Below are positions 25,229 to 36,874 of a DNA stretch of 64,000 bases, one piece after another. Where the stretch lies: positions 62,001-126,000 of the forward strand of contig JADCRB010000050.1 of the NCBI GenBank assembly GCA_021464245.1. Direction: 5' to 3'. The notes beneath the pieces are model-generated. The model searched no databases. It was not told where the DNA came from and saw nothing but the letters and a program-made list of their open reading frames with translations. Within the stretch, counting starts at the first letter, position 1; the number at the start of each line of letters is the position of its first letter. The DNA comes from Carallia brachiata. Lineage: Eukaryota > Streptophyta > Magnoliopsida > Malpighiales > Rhizophoraceae. The position numbers were made by a program, and so were the translations under genes.

Positions 25229-25955
25229 TCAATTAGTGTGCCCCATTCCATTGACAGATAGATTTTCAATTCCCCGCTCGACTTCTGCCCAAGCACTTGC
25301 AGCATCACCACTTTGACGCTCGCGCTCAGCCTCCCTCCTTAAGGCCATGGCATATTGCAAATCTGTGTCTTCTTCCCCAACTGCATTATTTCCCTCCACA
25401 GCGTCCAACCACTTCAGAAATCCACAATCTTCACTTGGCATCCTCTATTGCTCACAGTAAGGTCATAGTGACATGGTTAGGTTGGTTGTTAACATGATAA
25501 GGTCACTACGGGTGGTTTTTGCAGGCATAAACGTACTAAATACATGGCAAAGAAAAACGTACCCATGCGGACAACAGTAAAAAAGGCGATCGTGGTTGAG
25601 CTGGGTTCTACTTCTGTAAATTGTACAGGGTCCACGTTCACAGCGACAAAGTAAAATTGCATCGGCCCATGAAAAGAAATCGCAGGGGTTGGACTGTTGA
25701 AGGAAGATATGGAAAGATTTTCACAAGCATCAAATTATTGAAGTAACATATTGGGCAAAATCAGAACTTACAAAAGAGCAATCACACGAATTGAAACAAC
25801 CTACAGTGAGAGTATTTGTGTCCATAAATGAAGCTTTGAATAATACTAACCACTCTTCCACATAGGTAAAATCTTAAGCCGTCGTCTTCTGACTTCAGGA
25901 ACATGAGAACCGGGAAACCACAAGCGCAGCCATGGGTAAGCTCCACAGTTCGCAT
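25229..25955 (-). CDS. Small GRF-like zinc-finger protein gene inside the MULE
   Basis: Two exons on the minus strand, 25955-25851 (35 codons) and 25444-25229 (72 codons including stop), GT-AG with phase 0, give 106 aa. The protein has the layout of a plant GRF zinc finger split by the intron: CACGFP (residues 10-15), then GLRFYLC (about 27-33), then after the intron EDCGFLKWLD (about 40-49). The three cysteine positions and the FLKW tail are where that family has CxCG, RFxxC and CGFxxW. A charged helix-like stretch follows (ALRREAERERQSGDAA). GRF fingers bind nucleic acid in known proteins; the role here is unknown. A TATA box lies about 120 bp upstream on the same strand (26078-26070). The gene is intact as read. 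Whether it belongs to the MULE or to a nested element is open. Confidence 0.62.
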
Positions 25956-26069
25956 TTTTTCTGCGCCGATTGATGGACCTCCTATGTTCCCAAAATTTCC
26001 TGGCTACTGACTCACAAACCAATTTAACTGCTGAGCGGCACTACATATGTTGAGTTAGCCAGTGGTTGG

Positions 26070-26078
26070 TATTTATAG
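26070..26078 (-). promoter_or_regulatory. TATA box of the GRF-like gene
   Basis: CTATAAATA on the minus strand, about 115-125 bp before the ATG at 25955, which leaves room for a normal plant 5' UTR. Confidence 0.5.
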
Positions 26079-26199
26079 GATGGAAGGGGAGTGCACGTAA
26101 ATGAGGTATATTAAGTCGCAGTTAATGGGCTAAACAGCTCACGCCTAACCCTTAGCGTACAATGATATGAAAATTCTCATTACCAAGTATCAACTTACA

Positions 26200-29100
26200 G
26201 TATCATACTAACAATAAGTAGGTTTGGTAAAATTATTGATGACCTTATAATTGTACTCTATGTTGCAACGGACCAAACATCTTTTAGGAACTACAAGACA
26301 ATTGCTGCAACAACTTGCATAAAATAAAATATGTACCATGCAATAGTTAACATTTTTTCTACAACAATATTAAAATCAAATATGGTACAAACAATATAAC
26401 ATAAAGTTTGGACCATATAAAATTGGAATTGTTGCAGATTTATTATACTTGTTCCATTATTGACACCCCTCTATCCTCCTCAATTGGTCCTCCTATCATT
26501 TACGAATTTTTTTATATACCCTACCTATAGTATTTATGCATTATACCCAACGGTCATGCCTACGGTGTAATGAACTGAGGTTTAACTATTATTTTTGGAG
26601 AAAACATATCCATAAGAATTTAACTTGTGTAAGAAATTATTTTCTCGTCGTTTTTTTCTGCTTCAGGACCTTATGTACTGTATGTTCAATCAAATTCGTA
26701 TAATACAAATTCGTATAATTTTGGAAAGATGATATACGAAAAGAGAAATGGTATAATTGCAACAGGTCACCAAGCAACCCCATCCCTTCGCAGTTTGAAA
26801 AATAATGGAATCCTCGAAAACCACCCATGTACCTTCCCTTAAAGCAAGCCATGTCATGAAATTGTAATCCCTGACAAAGGAAATGACATTAGCAGCCCGG
26901 TTGCGTGATGGAGTTGAAAAACTCTGAGCTACTGTACAATCGCGCCTTACGATGTATTTATATTCGTTACAGATTGACATGAAAATTCACATCAACTTTT
27001 TCAATTCTTCCCGCCAAACATACTTGACAGCAACTATTTCCCACTCAAGTTCACCCAACCACTAGATTGCTACCACGCAACTCTACTGTGCATGATATTT
27101 GGTTTTTCCCCATGACATTAGATTGAAGACGTCATATTGGTACTAATATGGATGGAAAATTTCCCTCTATCGTCAGCTCACGTTATAAATTGACTTCCAA
27201 CCTATAGAATAAGAGATTTAAATAAGTAAAAGCGTTGCATTATTAACACTTTTTCTACTTAATTTCCTCTGTCCGTACACCTGTGCCCTTCATTTATGTT
27301 GGGTGAGAAAGAAAGTGTTAGAAACAATAATACATACTATAACGGTAATATATATTCCTTTTGATTTTTTTTTCCTCACGCGAACAATGCATGTTTTAGA
27401 TATCCATTAAAGGAAACATTTCAATTTTTGGAATTTTTATCCCCATTTTATAGTAGATTCCAATGGGCCTACATTTTTTTTTGTTGCAACTGTGTACTAG
27501 GTGCTTCAATAGCTAAACAGTACTTTCATATTGTTGCAGAAAATATCGATTTGTTGGAACAAAATCATCGTCCCGTTAATTGATGGGAAGAAATGGCCAA
27601 AAAATTTCTGCAATCCTAATGTCGCACTTCAATTTGGCGCATCTGTCCCACTCATGACCCAAATTGTGGAGGCCCGCTGAGTTCCATAACTTCTCGCGTG
27701 GGGGATCGTGGTTGAGCCAAGATTTAGATTCTGTGGGGATCAACTTAAGTACAAATTAAAATTTGTTTACCTACAATAAAAATAATATAATAATATAACT
27801 ATTATTAGTTTTTCTGCAATAATTTTTTTTAGCAAACGGTAATGATTGGTGGACGGGATATGGTGGACGTGAAAGAGACGGGAAAATTTTTTTTTGCAAC
27901 AAGCAAGGTTATTTGTGCAACGCTAAATAAATTATTGCAACGAAATTTAAAAGTATATTTTTATCTATTTTTCCGTTGCAAAAAATGAGTTCATGGTTGC
28001 AGAAATAAGTTAACTAGTTGCAACCATATTTTTTTCCATGTGGTCTGCGTCTTCTCTTCCGTGTGCACGTAACAGTACTCCATCGCAAAATCATGAAAAT
28101 ATATAACTATACTAGGTGTTGTTGCCACATTCGAAGCATGCAAATGCATTTTTTTTTTGTCTTAAACAAAAAAGAAATGTCAGACATTCTAATAGCTGAT
28201 TTGTAGCAAATCAATTTTGCTTGCCTTTTCTTCCCTATATTGCAATGAGAGATTTACTTATTGCAACCACTTCAGCACTCTTTACTTCGCAAACATTCAC
28301 ATAATTGTTGCGAAATAATATCAACCGTTACAAATAATACCTTTAAAATTGTAAGATTTCAACATCAAAAATGATTTCAACTATATATATAGTCAAAAAA
28401 CATGGGAGCACTAACTTAGGCTGACAGAAGAGTGTCAGTTATGCAACAACAAAAAATATTTATGGAACTGTGCAACTTTTGCAACAAATTAATGTTATTA
28501 TTTATTGTACATTTTTTAAATTGCTTGTTGCAGAAAATATTAGCCTGTTCCATTATTGACACTCCCACAACGTACCAGCCCTTGTGTGGACACCAACGCC
28601 CCAAGACGTAAAACGCACTAAAATAGTTTCATTTTAGTATGATAATTATTTATCAGAAAATTCTCAGACAATTTATTTAATACAATACTGATACATTTTC
28701 AAATTAAAAGTTAAACCTATAAATTTTTTACTTAAAAATTATATGTATTATTTTCAAATAATCATTCCTATTTTTATTCGAAACATCAATTGTGATAACC
28801 ACTTCAACATATGTTATAGTATTTATATCAAAGGGTATGTGTGTACAGACCAAATGATGAGGACAGAATAAGTATTAATAATGCAACAGTAGTAGTAGTA
28901 TTTATGCAACCATGCTACATACAATATGGTACAAGAAATCATAACAATATCTGGCATTACCACATTGAGTTTGCACAATTGACGTTATATGATATTGTAT
29001 TTTTCTCAAATACATGAAAGTACATGGACATACAGACATACCAATACACAAAATGAACAAGTTCTTTTTAGTTACAATAAGACATCACTTTTTCATATCC

Positions 29101-29340
29101 AAAGACAAGAAAAAAGCTCCTAGTTCCAAATCCAAATCCGGGTTATGTAGCCCTGCCGCCAAAAATTGAAAGTCTGTGGTATAATGGACTTCATTTAATG
29201 AGTCTCATTATTATCTGCCTTCCCCTCCCACATATAGGTATGAATAAGGGTACACATGTACCCCACCAATCAACACCATGCATAACCCATGGTTAGCCCT
29301 TAACCCTCAGCCATTAGTCATTCTAACCCAACCATGGTGA
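26200..29340. other. MULE interior: mosaic of degenerate GCAAC/GTTGC-rich elements
   Basis: No supported gene. Element-like pieces occur at about 26245-26510 (right end CATTATTGACACCCCTCTA), 27225-27292 (right end ...CCGTACACCTGTGCCC), 27835-28085, 28405-28600 (GTGTCAGTTATGCAAC to ATTATTGACACTCC) and 28849-28990 (left end GGGTATGTGTGTACAGACC). All carry CTGCAAC/GTTGCAG-type words spaced 20-60 bp apart, pointing inward. They look related to the 219-bp MITE at 24421, but most lack clear duplicated target sites. Confidence 0.55.
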
Positions 29341-29351
29341 TATGCTCCACC

Positions 29352-29358
29352 TATAAAT
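29352..29358 (+). promoter_or_regulatory. TATA box of the small SIM-tailed gene
   Basis: TATAAAT about 113-119 bp upstream of the ATG at 29471. Confidence 0.5.
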
Positions 29359-29470
29359 CTTCCCTTTATGGCCAACCATTTACACTGCACGTAGATACCC
29401 ATACACAAAGTTCGCACCTACGACTCTAAGGAATCTGAGTGCTTTCTTAGTTGCTATTGCAACTCATTCC

Positions 29471-30112
29471 ATGGCTGGCAAAGAGGACGTAGGAAAACAA
29501 GGTGTCTGTACATAATGACACAAGTCTTCGAAATGAATTCAATTTGTTTATATTCCTTATTGCTTTGCATTGATGAAGTTGAAAGTTAGTGTTCTTATAA
29601 TTTTACTTACTATCCTTTGTTAACCCTTTTCAATGTTCATATGTTATCATCATTGTACGTAATGGCCTGTCTTTCATTTTATGTTCATCTGGTCTTGGAG
29701 ACCTGAAATGAGGTCTTCTATAACGTAAAAAAACAAAAGATTATTAACCCCTATATCTCATGTAGGTATGGCAAAGAGAATAGACGTCGGGCCCTCCCAA
29801 TCAAAGAACAGTGGGCCAACTGACAACGACTTGTATCAAGGTTTAAGCCTCATCGCAATTGATCATGCTGAGTGGAGGGATGAAGTCCGTGATGTGTTCG
29901 AGGCGATCGTCGCGGCAAAAAATTTCACTTGGTTTTACAACCTGATTTTGGACCACCCAAAACCTCTGCCCCGCGTTAGGAAAATGTTGAGGGAAGAGGT
30001 GCCACGCCTCTCGGTGAAGAAAAATGGGAAGAAGACTCGTGCGCGCAACAAGAAATGCAATCCCATTCCAAAGGATGCTGCTATCATCGTCTTGTCTTCC
30101 GACTCAGAGTAG
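29471..30112 (+). CDS. Small basic protein with C-terminal SUMO-interacting-motif-like tail, inside the MULE
   Basis: Two exons, 29471-29501 and 29766-30112, join across a GT-AG intron (phase 1) to give 125 aa. If the intron is not used, the ATG at 29768 gives 114 aa. No family was recognised. Visible features: a near-repeat of MAGKEDVG and MAKRIDVG at residues 1 and 12; a middle region with aromatic and hydrophobic residues (WRDEVRDVFEAIVAAKNF); a strongly basic segment KKNGKKTRARNKK near residues 95-107 that could be a nuclear localisation signal; and the end AAIIVLSSDSE. That end fits a canonical SUMO-interacting motif: a I/V/L core followed directly by serines and acids. It sits in the same element as a Ulp1-type SUMO protease. 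A TATA box lies about 115 bp upstream. The splice model and function are inferences. Confidence 0.5.
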
Positions 30113-32648
30113 CTTGCATGGCCGGCAAAGCATCTAAGTAGACTACGTACTTATGTATGCATATATGATCGATCAAGTTCCTAGTTTGCATCCGTCTTGT
30201 ATTTTTGCTCTTGCTAGTGTCTCCAAACTAAACTATAGGATGGTGCCTTCAAGAAGACTTTTCTTTTGCGGACGTGGTCTATGAAGATTGAAGACGATGG
30301 TAATTGACGTCAAAGTGTTGACATTTTTGCTTCCTTCAGTAAATGGTCAACGTGTATTAGTATCTGTCAATGTACCCTATTTGGGCTCATGCACAATGGG
30401 CCCTATTGTATGCCTCCTATGGACTATATAAGGATGCCATATTTCCTTCCATATATGTAGACTGATCCAATAATTTACACAACGTTACAAATTCCAAATG
30501 TCTCCATGTTAATTATATTGGGCCAAATTGTGGGCTATGCAACGGAGTATTCATAATTCCCCTCACGCCAAAAAAACTGATCTCTAAATCTCACGAACGA
30601 GCTGTTTCAATTGAATACAGTTTCTGAAATTATGAATTAATTCTGATAAACCGAACTATAAAAAGGATGTGCATGCAAATATTTATTAATACTCTTGAAG
30701 GAATAATTGCATCCTATAGTTAAACAAGTATTATATGACTATAATAGTGTTGTTCATTACGTATAATGTAATTTATGTACGATTAATTTCAGTACAGAAG
30801 TACAAACAACAATTTTAATTATAGTGTGTTAACTTACCCCGCATAAAATTAATTTTGTTAATTTAATTATATGCTTTAATTGCACACTTTATGAAATAAT
30901 ATTTGGAAATTTGTCATATATCTATCCAATTTGTTCCTCCTGAAAAACAACAATAAATAGATTCAATTTAATTCAAATTTTGAGACAAACTAAATGTTCA
31001 AATAAAATTTGAATGAACATTTAATTCGTCTCAAATTTTGAATTAAATTGAATCGCGGGAACTCTTTCATTCTATATAACTCATAGTCTTAACTTTTTCT
31101 CAATTACATTTAAATACATAGCTACTTGGAAGTGCCCAACAGTAGTGTCAATAATACAATAGACACAATTATTTCTGCAACTACATAACACAATTATGAT
31201 AGACCAAATTATTCGATAGAAAAATTTTTGACCTGTTGCAAAAGTCCCCAAAGCTGTTGCATATTGTACATTGTTTTGGCCACCACTGTCTGCCTACCTA
31301 TCTTATTTCATGTAACAGTTGGTCCTCTTCAAACTCAACGAAAATTTTGCTGACAAGTTTGATTATCTATACGTACGTATAAGAGATTTACATGCACGTG
31401 AAAAAATGAAACAAGTGAGTCGATGCATCGCATGTGAAAACTTTTTTATTTGCAACAATTACTTTATTTTCTGCAACAATTGATAGAGGAAAATACTTTA
31501 TACTTTTTGCAACATTTACCCTTGTAGTAGGAACAAATGTCCCAGTCGCAGTACATCGAATCCTGTGTCTTATTTTTAATTCCTCCATGTTTGTTTCCCA
31601 TTTTCTACAGTCAATCTTGTATAATCTCTCCCTCCGCCCATTTTCCAATCCAATCCACACGATTATTTGTGCATCGACTTTTCCACCATTGGAGGAACTC
31701 AACATTGCTAACATGTTGAGTAACATATCATGCCCTCCACTGAAATTTGTGCTCTAATGGTTTAAAAAAAGGTAAATACTCACTGCACATACCATTTTGA
31801 CCGATGTGCAACATATAGTGAAAAAGCCTACACATTTCATGTGCAACAAATGATCCCATACATGAAATTGTTGTTGAAATTATGTCGATTATAACCTTAA
31901 CTTTGATAGCTGTTACATTAATGATATGACCCTTTTTCTTATGGAAGCTAGTCATAACTACAATGGAAAACTCAGATATGGAATATTCTACACAAATTTT
32001 TTTTTTAATTATTTCCTAGCTAAGTTAAATACAAATGCATCCTCCGTTTAACACTAAACGAAGCCTTCCCTTTAAATGAACCACAAACTATTTGAACTAA
32101 CATACTTTCCATATTTGTATTTGCATCCTATATGAAAATGACAATTTTTTTCTTCCACATACCATCTTAATTTGCTAATAAAATTTGGTTGCTTCTGTTT
32201 ACCATTTGGACAATTTCTTTGCCACATTTTTTTCTGCCCATAAACTAGAAGCTTCAAGGCCTTTTTTTTGTTTTTTTGTCATAATAAACAATCCAAGTAT
32301 TTTCTATTCTCATTTCTCTCATAACTCCTTTACCATTCATATTAACCTCAATTTTACAAACGATCCAATACTGAAGTTCCATGGTAGGCATAAGTACTAT
32401 GTATAGCCAACTATTTAACCACCAAACAATACTTTACTATGAATTATGCAACCCAGCATTCTACTTCTACAATAACTCAGTTGAACAAGCATTTCATTTA
32501 ACAAATCACAATTACTTTCTTTACTTAGCCATACAACCTTCAAATATTTGCAGCAGATGTCCGGGGCATGCACATACACCACAGACCGTATTACAAAATT
32601 CACAAACTACTATCTTCATTTTTTCTTAGGGCCAGCATCAATTCCCAT
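30113..32648. other. MULE interior and transposase 3' flank, no gene
   Basis: AT-rich. 31130-31290 and 31425-31500 again hold CTGCAAC/GTTGC words and GTGTCAATAAT-like sequence. A short inverted repeat (AATTCAAATTTTGAGACAAA / TTTGAATTAAATT) sits near 30970-31050. The stretch near 32649 is probably the transposase 3' UTR. Open frames on both strands at 31.4-31.75 kb show no family signal. Confidence 0.45.
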
Positions 32649-35448
32649 TCAGTGGAGCATGTTCATGTTTGCTGTCAGGTTTTCACCACTAGGTTGATGA
32701 AATGAGTCCAAATCTGGCTGACCACTAGTCTTGCTTGAGCAAACTTTATAAGCCGGTACTTGCATAGACATATACATAGGAGCCCTTTGTTGATGGAAAA
32801 TTTGCTGCATGCCATAAACATGATTCTCAGTTGGGAAAATGTCATGTCAAACATTAAAACTTTATTCAAATCGTACCCACCAAATTTACAACATCACTGA
32901 AGCTCATCAAGTCACGTGCATCATTTCAATTTTTTTTTTATTTTATGTTCATTTACTCAACCATGAGCTTCCTTCTCACCTGCGCATGTTGGTATGCATA
33001 ACATGCTATTGTGACTGGATCAACTGGTCGTCTCGTATCCAATAATTGTCCTTGCTCGGCCTACCAAAAAAACACACCTATTTTACTTCAATCAAAATAG
33101 ATATTACTTAGGAATTCATCATATATATTATTTGTTTCCGTATAGACAACAGCTTTAATTCCCACGCAACCTCATATATCATTAGTACAAATTAACCCAT
33201 ACCTGTTGGAGTAGATAAGTGGCTGAATTCACAACTTGGTGCTGTGGATCAGGAGCCCTCACACGTGACTGTCTCCTTGTAACACGCTTGAGGCCAGCCG
33301 CCTTCTCTATTGATGGCAACAACCTTTTGCCTCTAGGTCTGCCCCGACGTTTAACTGTCACGGGGTCTTTATAACGCAAGCTCTGACCAACTTCACCATC
33401 ATCCTTTCCAACCTTGCTTTCCATACACGCATCACCGTTTGCCCCTTCAATAGTTGCTTCGCATCTCTCTACCCATTTTTTAATTTGCTTGTTTTGCTCT
33501 ATCAACCCCTTCATCATAAATTCATACTTTCGAACATCAACAACAGCAAAGTCTATAGATGAATAAAATACTTTCTCCAACTCTTTAGCCTTTCTACCTC
33601 AATAGATGGCACCATGCTGCCCAACTTTATTTTACTGTGCCTTCTCCCCACATCCTTCCTCCACCGCCTGATAATGTACCTTTCGGGGACAAGCTCTCCA
33701 TGACCACTTGTTATAACCTTCAACACATGTGAACAAAGTATTCCCTTAAACTCAAACAATCGACAATTGCATTTAATTTCATTGCTTCCTGCTCTATAAC
33801 TTATCACATACTGCACGCGCCTTGACCTCCCCCTAAATCTGATACCATCTCGAATACTTCAAAGTCAACCTTATCGTCCTTCTCATTCCTTGCTCCTATA
33901 TCACAATACATTATATCTGTTAGTTGTTTTTGCACAAGCATGAACATCCGATTTGTGTACACTCTTCTAAACAGTTTCTCTATTGCCCACCTAGTCACAC
34001 ATGGAATCTCCACATTGGCCGAGCTAAAGTCCTCTTGCACTTCCTTCTCAATCTTTTGTCTTACTGCATGCTCATATTGCTCCACAAAATCACGCAAAGT
34101 GGTTCGCGAATTAACATATCCGTCAAAAATGAGTGCATACTTTCACTCCTTTGTGTTGAGGACATCCCAGCCCAAAATATTGATTTTACAAACACCGAGC
34201 CCACCGCTCTCGATTATCATACAATGTCCTCAACCACTCATTCCCTTCAAGTTCAAATTTATTTATCATCAATGCCCATCTCCCCTCAAACTCTCGGACA
34301 GTGACAGAATCAAACACTGCATCCATGAAATCATCTTTAACGGCTCCATACTCAGAATGCCTACCCAATTTCATAGGCAATTTACAATAAATATGCCAGA
34401 TGCACCACCTATGTCTACTGTCAGGGAAAACTAACTGAATGGCATTACCGATATTGGGACATTGATCAGTAATTATCGCATTCGGCTTCTTACCTGCCAT
34501 ACAACTCAACCAAGTCTGAAATAGCCATTGAAATGTTTCAGCCTTCTCATTGTTCAGCAATGCACATCCTAGCAAAATTGATTGCCCGTGATGATTAACT
34601 CCCACAAAAGATCCAAATGGCATTTCATATTTGTTCACTAAATAAGTTGTATCAAACGTAATTACATCAGAAAATTCTTCGTATGCAGCCCGACACCTCT
34701 CATCAGCCCAAAAAACGTGTTTCAATCTCCCTTCCTTGTCTGGCTTGATTGAGTAAAAGAAATCTCGACTAATAGACTGCATCCTCCCAAATAATTGATG
34801 TACTGCTTCTGCATCCCCTCCCTTTATTCTATTCCTCCGAATCTCTTTCACATAGTTTCTCAAATCAACCCCTAAACATGGAAGCTCCTCATGCCCACCT
34901 GCTTGTACAACTACTGTTCTCACATTATCACAAGGCCTTATACCAGCCTTATCATTTGCTTCTAACTGCACTTTCCAATGCTCATCTATTACTCGGTGCT
35001 GCCTTAGAAATCTTGATTGTTCTGGACTCACCTCATGGTTATGAGCCAATTCTACCTTTGTTATTACCCACATCCCTGATGTCTTACAACAACATACCCG
35101 AGCCTGGCATCCACCCCTCCTGCTTCCTCGTGGTGCCAATATATTCTTCCCTCTAGGAGTGTGCTTTCGACCCTTACTACACATAAATGTTTGCCACCTT
35201 CCTTCACCAGTCACTTCATCATTCTTAACACCACGCTTTGCAATTGCAAAACCCTTTTCCCTTCCATACGACTTGTAAAATTGAAATATCTCCTCCATAT
35301 CAGTGAATGCCATACCAACTGTAGGTTCAACATTTACCCCTTTGCAGTTCACGCTTCTGCCATTACTTGCCAAGTCTTTTGAGCCACTTTCATCTTTATT
35401 CCTATCCTCTCTTTCAAACTCAGCATCACATGCCGAATCTACCTCCAT
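32649..35448 (-). pseudogene. FAR1-type MULE transposase gene (mudrA-like), with frame breaks
   Basis: Reads inward from the right MULE end. A large first coding exon (35448 to 33203) is followed by 33060-32980 and 32825-32649, both in phase. Domains in order: FAR1 zinc-finger DNA-binding domain (about residues 45-150, GMAFTDMEEIFQFYKSYGR to AHNHEVSP); MULE transposase core with DTTY and ITDQCPNIGNAI carrying conserved aspartates, followed by HRWCIWHI; and a SWIM zinc finger CNCRLFEFKGILCSH near 33770. The tail has an AT-hook-like RRGRPRGKR, coiled residues and a Q-rich end. The conserved protein continues across four one-base breaks near 34188, 34124, 33835 and 33597, at least two in homopolymers, so the gene is dead or the consensus is wrong. 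A domesticated FRS regulator is less likely because the gene sits inside a TSD-bounded element beside a Ulp1 gene. Confidence 0.85.
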
Positions 35449-36530
35449 TCCAAACCTCTAACTGCTACACAAAATCATAACACAAACATATTTACACCAA
35501 GACCATGTACCCATTCATTCATAACTTACTTCTCATCACACAACACCATATTAATCCCAATCCAACTATTACATCCTCTACACCTACCTATGGGATCTCA
35601 GTTTCTGTACTGTACTCTTATTTTACATCCACTCTGACTATATATCTAATCATTATTATCATACAGAACAGGATGCCTATTTATTTTATTTTCCAATTTT
35701 ACTCCCTATTACCTACATATATATCATTGTCTGTCTACCCTATTGTCTCCACTAACACTCTTCTTTATTTCATATATATTGCCTCTTATCTATGCTCATA
35801 CATTTCCCTTCTTCCTATATTTTCATCCTAAAATGTTACTGGACTGGCAATGCAGGTACAAATTTTTCTGTCTAAACTACTCATGCCCCTCACCAAACAA
35901 TCCATTCAATGTAAAACATTGCTTCTTCTTCCTCTTATTTCTTTTTTTACATTTATTTATCAATTCAATCTCAGCTGCCAAACACTTCTACTATCTAATC
36001 ATTCTCCTTCGCACTAAAACATCCCCTTCTTATAATATCACAACATATTACTACTTCTCTTGGATCTCCCCAATCCGTCGATTCTACCTGAACCTAAACC
36101 TCCTTCCCCTAATTACTTATTGGATTTAACTAATTCCACTTCTTCATCCCAACAACAAACCTTTTCCCCCAATAGTTCCCAATTATCTTCTAATTACTTT
36201 TGCAAATAAAACAAACAAATCAGGCAATTTATAATAGACAATTACCTCTTCCACTAAAAGCGCTTCAACGAGACAGCTATCTCGATTCAGCACTTACAAA
36301 CACTGATCTCCTGTGGTTGCTGTGCCGGAATCCATTATGTGGACGTTGATCACACCCATATTCTTCCCTCTCAATTTTTATTTTTGATGTTTTTGGAGGG
36401 AATTTCCTCCCCCTTTCTCCCTTACTTTTGCCCGCCTATTTTGCCGCCGCTTCCCGCTCATTCATGCATTACTATTCACTGTCCTTTTCTTCTTTCTTTT
36501 TCTTTTTAACTTTTGGTTTTTATTTTACAT
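35449..36530. other. MULE right subterminal region / transposase promoter and leader
   Basis: Pyrimidine-rich on the plus strand, with no coding signal. Serves as 5' leader and promoter of the minus-strand transposase. Frames at 35505-36129 are AT/pyrimidine-rich chance frames. Confidence 0.45.
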
Positions 36531-36588
36531 TTCCACGTCGTTATTGCTGACTTATGGCTTCCACTTTTACGTCCGCCAATCTTTTGCG
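36531..36588 (-). repeat. Right terminal inverted repeat of the MULE (degenerate)
   Basis: Its reverse complement begins CGCAAAAGATTGGCGGACGTAA and aligns with the left end (see the MULE entry). Confidence 0.6.
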
Positions 36589-36597
36589 TATGCAATT
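36589..36597. repeat. 9-bp target-site duplication, right copy (MULE)
   Basis: TATGCAATT, identical to 16983-16991, directly after the outermost base of the right inverted repeat. Confidence 0.8.
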
Positions 36598-36818
36598 ATC
36601 TCACTTTTTTTTTTTCGTCTTTTGTCATTTATTTTTGAGGCCTCCATTTTCATTGAGTCAGTCCAAGCCGATTTCTTGGACTAACGTTCTTCTTTCTGTT
36701 GTTAATATTTTCCTATGATAGATATGTATGTACTTGTCGTTGCTCCCAGCCAGCAAAGCCATGACGTCAATTACCCCCCATCCAAGAGAACCTCCAGTTA
36801 ACACATAGCCCAACTGCT

Positions 36819-36825
36819 CATATAA
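36819..36825 (+). promoter_or_regulatory. TATA box of UGT gene A1
   Basis: CATATAAAG about 50 bp before the ATG. The duplicated promoter of the pseudogene at 45.5 kb has CTATAAAG at the matching place. The two promoters are near-identical for about 200 bp. Confidence 0.5.
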
Positions 36826-36874
36826 AGAACTCAAAACTCTTTTTTTCTTCTTCATGATTACATCAACTGCATTG

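Larger units (their letters stand above)
16992..36588. mobile_element. 19.6-kb Mutator-like element (KAONASHI-type MULE: transposase plus Ulp1 protease)
   Basis: Bounded by the exact 9-bp direct repeat TATGCAATT. The outer 60 bases form a degenerate inverted repeat: counting inward from each end, CGTAA falls at positions 18-22 on both sides, and a GTCA-(n)-ATAA-n-GACGTGGA block follows near positions 39-57. Coding content is a Ulp1-type C48 protease reading inward from the left end, a FAR1-type MULE transposase reading inward from the right end, and two small genes between them. MULEs carrying Ulp1-like genes are known in plants (the KAONASHI group) and often have weak TIRs, which fits. The coding genes carry frame breaks and one stop, so present activity is doubtful unless these are sequence errors. 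Insertion was about 90 bp from the start of the WSD pseudogene. Confidence 0.8.

Noticed and set aside
26637..26980. Minus-strand frame of 96 codons in the MULE interior
   Set aside because: No motif, no splice or promoter context that I could support, and composition like its AT-rich surroundings.
22990..28600. Spaced GCAAC/GTTGC repeats as a CRISPR array or satellite
   Set aside because: Words are short, in both orientations and irregularly spaced; this is nuclear plant DNA and the pattern fits transposon-end motifs.
32649..35448. Domesticated FHY3/FAR1 (FRS) transcription regulator
   Set aside because: The gene lies inside a TSD-bounded MULE with a Ulp1 partner and has frame breaks, which fits a transposase better than a host regulator.
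35505..36129. Plus-strand frames with hydrophobic runs
   Set aside because: Pyrimidine-rich, AT-rich leader of the minus-strand transposase; no motif.
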